Positions 8,390-14,379 of a stretch of DNA of 16,912 nucleotides are shown here, one piece after another. A program made the position numbers and the translations under genes. Below the pieces are notes generated by a model. The model was not told where the DNA came from, ran no database searches, and worked only from the letters and a program-made list of their open reading frames with translations. Location: the NCBI GenBank assembly GCA_900322025.1, contig ONYJ01000105.1:1-16912 (forward strand), read 5' to 3'. Numbering within the stretch: position 1 is the first letter of the stretch; each line of letters begins with the position of its first letter. Origin of the DNA: an uncultured Bacteroidales bacterium. GTDB taxonomy: Bacteria; Bacteroidota; Bacteroidia; Bacteroidales; UBA932.

Positions 8390-9463
8390 TTAAGCGTACA
8401 ATTCCTCAAATACTTTTCTAAGTTTCTCGCACTCTCTAAGTTCCTGAAGAGTAATCTCTGCGTGCCCCTTGGTGTAGCCGTTTCCTATTATCATATTCAC
8501 GTCTGCACCTATGCCCTCTGCACCCAAGGCTGCCTTGGTGAAACTCGTTGCCATTGAGAAGAAATAAACAATACCATCATCTTTTGTGCAAAGAACAGCT
8601 GTCATTTCGCAATCAGGAACATTTACACAGTTAATGGTAACATCTGCCATTTGTCCGTCTGTAAGCTTTGCAACAAGTTCGTTAACCTGCACAGGAGTCA
8701 TTCCAGACACGCTCTCTACAACATCACAGAAACCCAGGTCTTTGATACGCTGTGTAGATTTAGGACTGTTAGCCAAACCTATAACCTTACCGGTTACACC
8801 AACACGCTTCTTAGCCTCGTAGCAGCAAAGCATTCCGCTCTTTCCGCCGGCTCCCATAATAACAACAGTCTGTCCGCTCTGGCAAAGCTTTGCAGTTTGT
8901 GCAGGAGCACCAGCTACATCGAGAGCAGAAAGAGCAAGTTTCTCTGGCATATCGTTAGGAATCTTTGCATAAATACCACTCTCGAAAAGGATTGCTTTTC
9001 CTTTGATATCTACCTGATCTACATCTGCTTTAATGCTTATTATCTCATCTATACGAAGCGGAGTGAGAGAAAGAGATACCAAAGTTGCAATACGATCGCC
9101 TTCTTTAAGATCTATCTTACCTTTGAGAGCATCGCCAATCTTTTCTACAGTTCCCAACAACATTCCGCCGGAGCCTGTTCTACGATTACGATGCTTGCCC
9201 TGCAACTCCACATTCAAGAACATTTCCTTCTTTATTTCTTCCATTACTTCTGCCTCGTTATTAGGATCTTTAGCCTGAGACTTGGCATAGTTATGAATAT
9301 CTGTGAATGAGGCGGAGTCTATGTTGAGTGTCTGAACATCTATCAAAATCTCGTTATCGTAGATTTCATCCATATTGTTATCCAACTTGTTTGCCGGCTG
9401 TGGCAATACTCCCTTTGGTTCTATTACACGGTGTGTACCGTAGCGATTTCCATGTTTTTGCAT
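8390..9463 (-). CDS. kdd: L-erythro-3,5-diaminohexanoate dehydrogenase
   Basis: The enzyme oxidatively deaminates 3,5-diaminohexanoate to 3-keto-5-aminohexanoate. From the ATG at 9463 it has 357 residues and starts MQKHGNRYGTHRVIEPKG, which fits the family's usual N-terminus. An in-frame ATG at 9514 would add 17 residues unlike the family, and that codon lies in a hairpin, so I prefer 9463. The dinucleotide-binding fold is seen as VVIMGAGGKSGMLCCYEAKK, followed by KVIGLANSPKST. There is no acidic residue at the end of the second strand, which would allow NADP, but this is a weak inference. The zinc-free medium-chain-dehydrogenase-like architecture is expected from family knowledge. It lies between kce and kamA. 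Confidence 0.94.
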   Translation of the reverse strand: MQKHGNRYGTHRVIEPKGVLPQPANKLDNNMDEIYDNEILIDVQTLNIDSASFTDIHNYAKSQAKDPNNEAEVMEEIKKEMFLNVELQGKHRNRRTGSGGMLLGTVEKIGDALKGKIDLKEGDRIATLVSLSLTPLRIDEIISIKADVDQVDIKGKAILFESGIYAKIPNDMPEKLALSALDVAGAPAQTAKLCQSGQTVVIMGAGGKSGMLCCYEAKKRVGVTGKVIGLANSPKSTQRIKDLGFCDVVESVSGMTPVQVNELVAKLTDGQMADVTINCVNVPDCEMTAVLCTKDDGIVYFFSMATSFTKAALGAEGIGADVNMIIGNGYTKGHAEITLQELRECEKLRKVFEELYA

Positions 9464-9506
9464 AATTGTATTTATTAGTGTTATTATTTTTAAGTCATAT
9501 TTTTTT

Positions 9507-9522
9507 GCAGCCATCAGGCCGC
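9507..9522 (-). other. Intercistronic hairpin upstream of kdd
   Basis: On the minus strand GCGGCC and GGCTGC pair over six bases (one G-T) around a four-base loop, TGAT. The alternative kdd ATG at 9514 begins inside this loop. In the operon direction the hairpin is followed by a run of A, not T, so it is not an operon terminator. On the plus strand a TTTTCT run follows, which might weakly stop antisense transcription. Confidence 0.45.
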
Positions 9523-9541
9523 TTTTCTAAAGTATATATGC

Positions 9542-9558
9542 AATAGCTTTCAGCTATT
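9542..9558 (-). other. Perfect hairpin overlapping the kce stop codon
   Basis: AATAGCT and AGCTATT form a perfect seven-base stem with a three-base loop. The kce TAG (9556-9554) lies in one arm. No T-run follows in the operon direction, so a simple terminator is unlikely. It may be a processing or stability element between kce and kdd (inference). Confidence 0.5.
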
Positions 9559-10387
9559 TGCGAGGAGCTAAGCCCAAGATTTCACGCGCCTCATGGCTAT
9601 TTGCAACCGGACGGCCCAACTCATTTGCAAGACGAACTACTTTTTCTACAAGAGCTCCGTTCGATGGTGCCAACACGCCTTTAGACAAATACAGATTGTC
9701 TTCAAAACCTACCCTAACATTTCCTCCCATAGCTATAGCGGCTGCAGCCATAGGAAAGGCATGGCGGCCAACACCGGTAACAGTCCATGTACTGCCGGCC
9801 GGTATTGCATTTACCAACCAGCAAAGATTTGCAACCGTTGCCGGCGTACATCCGGGAACTCCTAATACAAAATTGAATTGCATAGGCGCACCCGGAGCCT
9901 CACCTTTGCGTACCATATTCAGAATAGTATCCAAATGTCCCATTTCAAAACATTCATACTCAGGCTTTATACCACGCTCCATCATACGCTTGCCAAAGGC
10001 ACGCATTGTAGGCATTGTATTATCAAATATCTCATCGCCAAAATTGCAAGTACCACAATCCAATGTAGCCATCTCTGGCAGAGGGTCTGTATCAGTAGAT
10101 TGCAAACGCTCATCCGGTGTCATGCCAACAGCACCGCCGGTAGAAGGTATAAGTATTACATCGGGGCATACCTTCAAAATAGCCTCTTCGCACTCCTGAA
10201 AACGCTCCTTAGACTGAGTTGGAGTACCATCGTCGTGCCTTACATGCAAGTGCACTATAGCAGCACCGGCATCTACCGCACTGCGTGCTTCCCTCACAAT
10301 TTCCTCTACCGTGTAAGGAACAGCCGGATTTTGTTGCTTTGTAACTTCTGCACCGCAAATTGCGGCTGTAATAATCAGTTTATCCAT
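9554..10387 (-). CDS. kce: 3-keto-5-aminohexanoate cleavage enzyme
   Basis: The protein has 277 residues and belongs to the BKACE family of zinc-dependent beta-keto acid cleavage enzymes with a TIM-barrel fold. It condenses 3-keto-5-aminohexanoate with acetyl-CoA to give 3-aminobutyryl-CoA and acetoacetate. The zinc ligands are visible as His46 and His48 in VHLHVR and Glu229 in VRVGFEDN. Other family blocks are LIITAAICGAEVTK at the start, PSTGG at 81-85, FEMGHLDT near 147 and LGVPGCTPATVANL near 175. The placement between kal and kdd marks it as the lysine-pathway member of this promiscuous family. The start is seven bases after the kal stop. Confidence 0.96.
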   Translation of the reverse strand: MDKLIITAAICGAEVTKQQNPAVPYTVEEIVREARSAVDAGAAIVHLHVRHDDGTPTQSKERFQECEEAILKVCPDVILIPSTGGAVGMTPDERLQSTDTDPLPEMATLDCGTCNFGDEIFDNTMPTMRAFGKRMMERGIKPEYECFEMGHLDTILNMVRKGEAPGAPMQFNFVLGVPGCTPATVANLCWLVNAIPAGSTWTVTGVGRHAFPMAAAAIAMGGNVRVGFEDNLYLSKGVLAPSNGALVEKVVRLANELGRPVANSHEAREILGLAPRK

Positions 10388-10394
10388 AATGCAA

Positions 10395-10784
10395 TTATTT
10401 TTTTCTCTGACACTTAGCAGGAACTACACAAGTACCGCTTGCCCTGCAGACAACAATTGGTTCTGCCAATACATCAGCAGCTGAGTCTGATATATCGGGG
10501 CGAGGTACTATTACCTTGCGTGCTTCAAATGTCATTTTACGCGAAGTGTTGCCGATATTTGTTATTTCTCCGGTAGCCTCTATATAATCTCCTGCATACA
10601 CAGGAGCTATAAACTCAACATTGTCGTAAGCTTTGAAAAGCCCCTCGTCGCCATCGTTGATAATTAAAAGCTCGGTTGCCACGTCTCCGAATAGTTTCAG
10701 CATGTGAGCTCCATCTACAAGACCTCCACCGTAATGAGCATCTTCTCCGCCCATTCTTACTCTGATTAATGATTTTACTGCCAT
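10395..10784 (-). CDS. kal: 3-aminobutyryl-CoA ammonia-lyase
   Basis: The small 129-residue protein has the size and single hot-dog-fold pattern of Kal. It removes ammonia from L-3-aminobutyryl-CoA to give crotonyl-CoA. The N-terminal block RMGGEDAHYGGGLVDGA (about residues 10-26) and the following VEFIAPVYAGDYIEATGEI (about 57-75), typical of hot-dog thioesterase-like domains, are clear. It is compact, with no extra domain and a basic C-terminus (CQRKK). It is the second gene of the operon, 38 bases after the CoA-transferase A-subunit gene and seven before kce, which supports the pathway assignment over a general thioesterase. Confidence 0.94.
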   Translation of the reverse strand: MAVKSLIRVRMGGEDAHYGGGLVDGAHMLKLFGDVATELLIINDGDEGLFKAYDNVEFIAPVYAGDYIEATGEITNIGNTSRKMTFEARKVIVPRPDISDSAADVLAEPIVVCRASGTCVVPAKCQRKK

Positions 10785-10822
10785 ATAACTATATCTGTAT
10801 TTGTTTTACATTCAAGAGCATA

Positions 10823-11497
10823 CTATTCCCTTACTTTCTGCAGGTTATTTGTTGACTGATATATATGCGATACAAAAACATGAGGAGTTATAACAGCCTC
10901 CGGCCGAATTTCGCCTGCCGGCACTATCTTTTCAGCCTCCACAATTACAACATCTGCTGCAGTTGCCATAAGTGGATTAAAATTCTGCGATGTACCCATA
11001 TATACGCAATTACCCTTTTCATCTGCAACAGTTGCCCCTATAAGTGCAATATCTGCATGCAGAGGCTTTTCGAGAAGATAAGTCTTACCATCTACCTCAA
11101 CTGTAGGCTTGCCTTCTGCTATTACAGTTCCCATTCCTGTAGTTGTTAATACCCCTCCAAGACCGGCACCTCCACAACGAACACGCTCTGCAAGAGTTCC
11201 TTGAGGACAGAATTCTACTTCCAACTCTCCTGCATTCATCTGGGCAGCAGTATCAGGATTGGTTCCAATATGAGAAACATAGAGTTTCTTTATCTTGTGA
11301 GCCCCTATAAGATTACCTACGCCTACCCCCGGATATGCAGTGTCGTTTGATATCAGGGTCAGATTCTTCACATCGCTTTTAGCAAGAGCTTCCAGGATGT
11401 CTAAAGGCGAGCCGGCCGATAGAAAACCTCCCGCCATAATAGTCATGCCGTCTTTAATCATAGAAACGGCTTCCTGTAATGATATTCGTTTATCCAT
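10823..11497 (-). CDS. atoD: Acetoacetate:butyrate CoA-transferase, subunit A
   Basis: The protein has 224 residues and is an alpha-type subunit of a heteromeric 3-oxoacid CoA-transferase. The family signature is GMTIMAGGFLSAGSP at about residues 17-31. NLIGAHKIKKLYVSHIGTNP lies at about 62-81, and the tail VITPHVFVSHIY lies near 203. It is the first gene of the lysine operon, while its beta-subunit partner is the tenth, beyond kamE. It would transfer CoA between butyryl-CoA and acetoacetate. The start ATG at 11497 follows an AT-rich leader of roughly 95 bases from the proposed promoter. Confidence 0.92.
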   Translation of the reverse strand: MDKRISLQEAVSMIKDGMTIMAGGFLSAGSPLDILEALAKSDVKNLTLISNDTAYPGVGVGNLIGAHKIKKLYVSHIGTNPDTAAQMNAGELEVEFCPQGTLAERVRCGGAGLGGVLTTTGMGTVIAEGKPTVEVDGKTYLLEKPLHADIALIGATVADEKGNCVYMGTSQNFNPLMATAADVVIVEAEKIVPAGEIRPEAVITPHVFVSHIYQSTNNLQKVRE

Positions 11498-11600
11498 AAA
11501 GAAAATGATTTGATTTTATTTATACCTATTAAAATGTGTCTATTAAACTTAAAACCAAGTGTGTTCTGCTAAAAAAGCCAATACCAGTATTTAAGTCAGA

Positions 11601-11608
11601 CAAATATA
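11601..11608 (-). promoter_or_regulatory. Candidate -7 box of the lysine-fermentation operon
   Basis: On the minus strand TATATTTG fits the Bacteroidetes TAnnTTTG -7 consensus exactly. It would start transcription about 95 bases before atoD. No TTG is at the ideal -33 distance; the nearest ones are 13 and 23 bases away, so the match is partial. Confidence 0.5.
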
Positions 11609-11627
11609 ATAAAAAAAAAGTCAAAAA

Positions 11628-11643
11628 ATAACAACGATGTTAT
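11628..11643. promoter_or_regulatory. 16-bp dyad, candidate operator
   Basis: ATAACA-ACGA-TGTTAT is a perfect dyad with six-base arms. Its centre lies about 40 bases upstream of the start expected from the minus-strand -7 box, the position typical of class II activators such as CRP/FNR-type proteins. It also abuts a plus-strand TATTTTTG. The regulator is unknown. Confidence 0.45.
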
Positions 11644-11650
11644 ATTTTTG
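11643..11650 (+). promoter_or_regulatory. Possible upstream -7 box for crt-hbd
   Basis: TATTTTTG fits TAnnTTTG on the plus strand, but no TTG-like -33 element is found at the right distance and it lies nearly 190 bases from crt. It is the weaker of two candidates. Confidence 0.25.
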
Positions 11651-11770
11651 CATCAGAACACACCTTAAAATCTAAAAAAACACATTGCAATACTGAAGTT
11701 TCTACTATTTTCCCACACCGCTAAAAGAATTGCAACGCCCAAAAGAAATGGGTTCTTCATATATTTTTAG

Positions 11771-11778
11771 TATCTTCG
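11771..11778 (+). promoter_or_regulatory. Candidate -7 box of crt-hbd
   Basis: TATCTTCG differs from the Bacteroidetes TAnnTTTG consensus at one base and lies about 60 bases before the crotonase start, a normal leader length. A clear -33 TTG is not seen. Confidence 0.4.
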
Positions 11779-11790
11779 CAAGAGTTCATC

Positions 11791-11808
11791 ATCATATCAT
11801 AATATGAT
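11791..11808. promoter_or_regulatory. Dyad in the crotonase leader
   Basis: ATCATAT-CATA-ATATGAT is a perfect dyad with seven-base arms, lying just after the predicted transcription start. It could be an operator or a weak leader hairpin. Its AT-richness raises the chance of coincidence. Confidence 0.4.
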
Positions 11809-11837
11809 TTATATCGGCATAATAAATTGATTTTAGT

Positions 11838-12617
11838 ATGGAATTCAAGAATCTGATAATACGTAAAGAAGACAATGTATGCATTGTTACAATTAACAAT
11901 CCGCAAAGTATGAACTCCCTAAATTCAGAGGTGTTATCGGAGTTAGACAAAGTCTTTACAAACATTGAAGAAGATCACAGTATTGATGTTGTGATACTCA
12001 CTGGCGAAGGCCGCGCCTTTGTAGCAGGCGCAGACATATCCCAGATGAGTACAATGAACGCCGCAGAAGGAAAAGACTTTGGCGAGCAAGGCTCTAAACT
12101 GTTTCGCAAGATAGAGCTACTGCCAAAACCCGTAATTGCGGCTATTAACGGCTTTGCCTTGGGCGGTGGTTGTGAACTTGCTTTAGCCTGCGATATACGC
12201 ATCTCCTCTTCTAAGGCCAAGTTAGGGCAACCGGAAGTTGGACTCGGAATAACTCCCGGCTTTTCCGGTACCCAAAGATTACCAAGAATAGTAGGAGAAG
12301 GAAGGGCTAAAGAACTTATATACACAGCAAAAGCCATAACGGCAGAAGAAGCCTACAGAATAGGGCTGGTAAATAAAGTTGTAGAACCCGAACAACTTAT
12401 GGATAGTGCTATCAGCATGGCTAAGACCATTGCCAAAAATGCCCCTATTGCTATAAAACTCAGTAAAGAAGCCATCAACAAAGGTATGCAAACCGATATA
12501 GACTCCGGCATAGCAATAGAAAACAACCTCTTTGCCCTCTGTTTTTCCACTCAAGACCAAAAAGAAGGCATGAGTGCATTTATAGAAAAGCGGGCAGCTG
12601 AATGGAAAAAGAAATAG
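11838..12617 (+). CDS. crt: Enoyl-CoA hydratase (crotonase)
   Basis: The protein has 259 residues, the usual single-domain crotonase length. It interconverts 3-hydroxybutyryl-CoA and crotonyl-CoA. The oxyanion-hole segment is FVAGADI (61-67), and the second one is GFALGGGCE. Both catalytic glutamates are present: Glu113 in GGGCE and Glu133 in QPEVGLGITPG. The C-terminal helical part with AITAEEAYRIGLVNKVV is intact. It is the first gene of a plus-strand pair with 3-hydroxybutyryl-CoA dehydrogenase, 49 bases apart, and is divergent from the lysine operon. It supplies a second entry to crotonyl-CoA from acetoacetyl-CoA, or runs in the oxidative direction. No Shine-Dalgarno sequence is apparent. 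Confidence 0.94.
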   Translation: MEFKNLIIRKEDNVCIVTINNPQSMNSLNSEVLSELDKVFTNIEEDHSIDVVILTGEGRAFVAGADISQMSTMNAAEGKDFGEQGSKLFRKIELLPKPVIAAINGFALGGGCELALACDIRISSSKAKLGQPEVGLGITPGFSGTQRLPRIVGEGRAKELIYTAKAITAEEAYRIGLVNKVVEPEQLMDSAISMAKTIAKNAPIAIKLSKEAINKGMQTDIDSGIAIENNLFALCFSTQDQKEGMSAFIEKRAAEWKKK

Positions 12618-12666
12618 ACTTAGAATTAAAAATACTATACATATAACTACTTAAAAATAAAAGAAT

Positions 12667-13512
12667 ATGAAAGTTGCAGTTGTTGGAAATGGAACAATGG
12701 GGCACGGCATAGCACAAACCTTTGCAGCCGCAGGCCACGATGTAATTCTAAAAGGGCGCAGTGAGGCATCGCTCGGTAAAGCTCACAAAGCCATAGAAAA
12801 ATTTCTTGCAAGAAGCGTAGAGAAAGGAAAGATGGAGGCGCAAGTCAAAGATGCCATTCTCGGAAGAATCAAAGATACTCTCAATTACGAAGATCTTAAA
12901 GAGGCCGATCTTGTAATAGAGGTTGTAGCCGAGAGCATGGAAGTAAAGAAAGAAATCTGGGAAACTTTAGACAAAGTCTGCAAACCGGAAGCTATACTTG
13001 CCTCAAACACATCTTCTCTGAGTATCACAGCAATAGCGGCATTTACCAGCCGTCCGCAAAATGTAATAGGAATGCACTTTTTCAACCCTGTGCCGCTAAT
13101 GAAGTTAGTTGAAGTAATCAAAGGCCAGCTTACCTCAGCAGCAGTACACGACAAGGTCGTAGAAATAGCTAAAGCCATAGGCAAAACCCCTGTCTCTGTA
13201 AACGAAGCTCCCGGCTTTGTTGTAAACAGAATACTCATACCTCTTGTAAATGAAGGTATTGGAATACTTGCAGATGGTATTGCAAGTGCAGAAGAAATTG
13301 ATGCCGCCATGCAATTAGGTGCTAACCACCCTATGGGTCCTTTAGCTCTCGGCGATCTTATTGGATTAGATGTATGCCTTGCCATAATGGAAGTGCTATA
13401 TAACGAATTTGGCGACTCTAAATATCGTCCACATCCACTGCTAAGAAAGATGGTAAGAGCCGGCCTGCTCGGAAGAAAAACAGGCAAAGGCTTCTACGAT
13501 TACAGCAAATAA
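12667..13512 (+). CDS. hbd: 3-hydroxybutyryl-CoA dehydrogenase, possibly NADPH-preferring
   Basis: The 281-residue protein matches the single-domain clostridial Hbd in length and sequence throughout, ending GRKTGKGFYDYSK. It reduces acetoacetyl-CoA to 3-hydroxybutyryl-CoA. The Rossmann motif is VVGNGTMGHGIAQ. Catalytic residues have the exact spacing of the human enzyme: Ser116, His137 (GMHFFNP), Glu149 and Asn187 (APGFVVNR). The second beta strand ends VILKGRSE, where NAD-linked relatives such as the C. acetobutylicum enzyme have an acidic residue (VLRD). Replacement by Gly-Arg-Ser suggests NADPH binding, an inference from known dinucleotide-fold rules. It is downstream of crt and ends just before a strong terminator. 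Confidence 0.94.
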   Translation: MKVAVVGNGTMGHGIAQTFAAAGHDVILKGRSEASLGKAHKAIEKFLARSVEKGKMEAQVKDAILGRIKDTLNYEDLKEADLVIEVVAESMEVKKEIWETLDKVCKPEAILASNTSSLSITAIAAFTSRPQNVIGMHFFNPVPLMKLVEVIKGQLTSAAVHDKVVEIAKAIGKTPVSVNEAPGFVVNRILIPLVNEGIGILADGIASAEEIDAAMQLGANHPMGPLALGDLIGLDVCLAIMEVLYNEFGDSKYRPHPLLRKMVRAGLLGRKTGKGFYDYSK

Positions 13513-13541
13513 CCACCCAATACGGTTAAAGCATAAGTAAA

Positions 13542-13579
13542 AAGGGCGATAATTGGCACTAAACCAATTTATCGCCCTT
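13542..13579. terminator. Bidirectional rho-independent terminator
   Basis: AAGGGCGATAATTGG at 13542-13556 pairs with CCAATTTATCGCCCTT at 13564-13579 with a single bulged T and a seven-base loop. On the plus strand CTTCTCTTTTT follows; on the minus strand the stem runs into TTTTTAC. It lies between the convergent hbd and lipoprotein genes and should end both transcripts. Confidence 0.9.
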
Positions 13580-13600
13580 CTTCTCTTTTTACAGGCAAAT

Positions 13601-14368
13601 TTAGCGACTCTCAAACCAATGGCCGTTCCACATCCAGAATCTATCCGGATCGGCCGAATCTGAAAAGTCTAAATTGTCGTTATTCTGTGCAAACACAACA
13701 TAACCTCTCTCCGGAGTATATACAGGAAGAGGCTTGGCTTCGTCTGTTATAGGTCTGAGAATTTTCTCTTTCTCAGGGTCAAAAGTCCAAAACATCAGAG
13801 TTTGATAAACCCCAACTCCATCGTCACCATCCCATAGATAGTGGCCCACATAACCAATAGTCCAGGTATCGTCTATCATTTTCCATGCCTTTAGGCTAAA
13901 ATTATTGTCATAATCCGGTCCCTGCCACTTCCCTGTTATTATATGGTTTTCATCGTCTTCTATAAAATTGCCGGTTGTATGATTGCCCAAATGATCTGTG
14001 CCATTAACCCACTCCAACAGCATCTTGGTTGGATAAACTTCGGCTATAGATCTCAGCACCTCTTTAAGGTCTGGTTCTTTAGCATCAGGCTGGTCTTTAA
14101 CCTTAATGCTTATCTTACTCCAAGCCTGTGCCATCTGATGCTCTACTATATCATTGCTCAAGAACTTATCTGTAGAAGCAATCTCGCCACTTGGCGCTAC
14201 CATTGTATCCTTTTGAACTTCATAAAGTTTAACCGGATCTGCAATACCTTCGGTTTTAACAGAAGGAGTTCCTTGCCCCTGTGGATCTACAGGCTTTTGG
14301 TTATCACTTTTGCAGGAGTATGCCAGAAAAGCACAGCCGGCTATAAGTACATAAAAAATCTTCTTCAT
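13601..14368 (-). CDS. Putative lipoprotein of unknown function
   Basis: I do not recognise this 255-residue protein. It begins MKKIFYVLIAGCAFLAYSCKSD, a typical short lipoprotein signal. Either Cys12 (after LIAG) or Cys19 (after LAYS) could be lipidated; Cys19 gives the more usual length. A Pro/Gly/Gln-rich linker follows to about residue 45. The mature part is rich in Trp, Tyr and Asp, with NHTTGNFIEDDENHIITGKW near 129-148 and a C-terminus WMWNGHWFESR, suggesting a beta-rich periplasmic or surface domain. No catalytic motif is evident. It starts 11 bases after the phosphodiesterase-deacetylase gene, so it is the second gene of that operon and may act with it. Its 3' end faces the shared terminator. 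Confidence 0.8.
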   Translation of the reverse strand: MKKIFYVLIAGCAFLAYSCKSDNQKPVDPQGQGTPSVKTEGIADPVKLYEVQKDTMVAPSGEIASTDKFLSNDIVEHQMAQAWSKISIKVKDQPDAKEPDLKEVLRSIAEVYPTKMLLEWVNGTDHLGNHTTGNFIEDDENHIITGKWQGPDYDNNFSLKAWKMIDDTWTIGYVGHYLWDGDDGVGVYQTLMFWTFDPEKEKILRPITDEAKPLPVYTPERGYVVFAQNNDNLDFSDSADPDRFWMWNGHWFESR

Positions 14369-14379
14369 AGCAATAGTTA

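Larger units (their letters stand above)
11559..11663. repeat. 10-bp inverted repeat bracketing the divergent promoters
   Basis: GTGTGTTCTG at 11559-11568 is the exact reverse complement of CAGAACACAC at 11654-11663. The 85 bases between the arms include the minus-strand -7 box, the 16-bp dyad and a plus-strand -7-like box. This could be a pair of operator sites for looping, or chance. Confidence 0.5.
11498..11837. promoter_or_regulatory. Divergent intergenic control region between the lysine operon and crt-hbd
   Basis: These 340 bases hold no convincing gene. They are very AT-rich in the middle. They contain a minus-strand -7-like box, two plus-strand -7-like boxes, a 16-base dyad between them, a wide 10-bp inverted repeat around all of these, and a second dyad in the crotonase leader; each is listed separately. 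Such a layout suggests coordinated control of both transcription units, but no regulator gene is in the window. Confidence 0.6.

Noticed and set aside
8651..9310. Open frame of 219 codons on the plus strand opposite kdd
   Set aside because: It lies wholly antisense to a clearly recognised gene, is rich in Ser, Cys and Tyr, and shows no family motif.
9507..9530. Rho-independent terminator in the operon between kce and kdd
   Set aside because: The T-run follows the hairpin only on the plus strand. In the operon direction it is followed by A residues.
9558..10199. Open frame of 213 codons on the plus strand opposite kce
   Set aside because: It mirrors the conserved kce coding sequence, with low-complexity Pro/Ser/Ala composition and no own start context.
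12885..13487. Open frame of 200 codons on the minus strand opposite hbd
   Set aside because: It is the antisense shadow of a gene whose catalytic residues and full length are intact.
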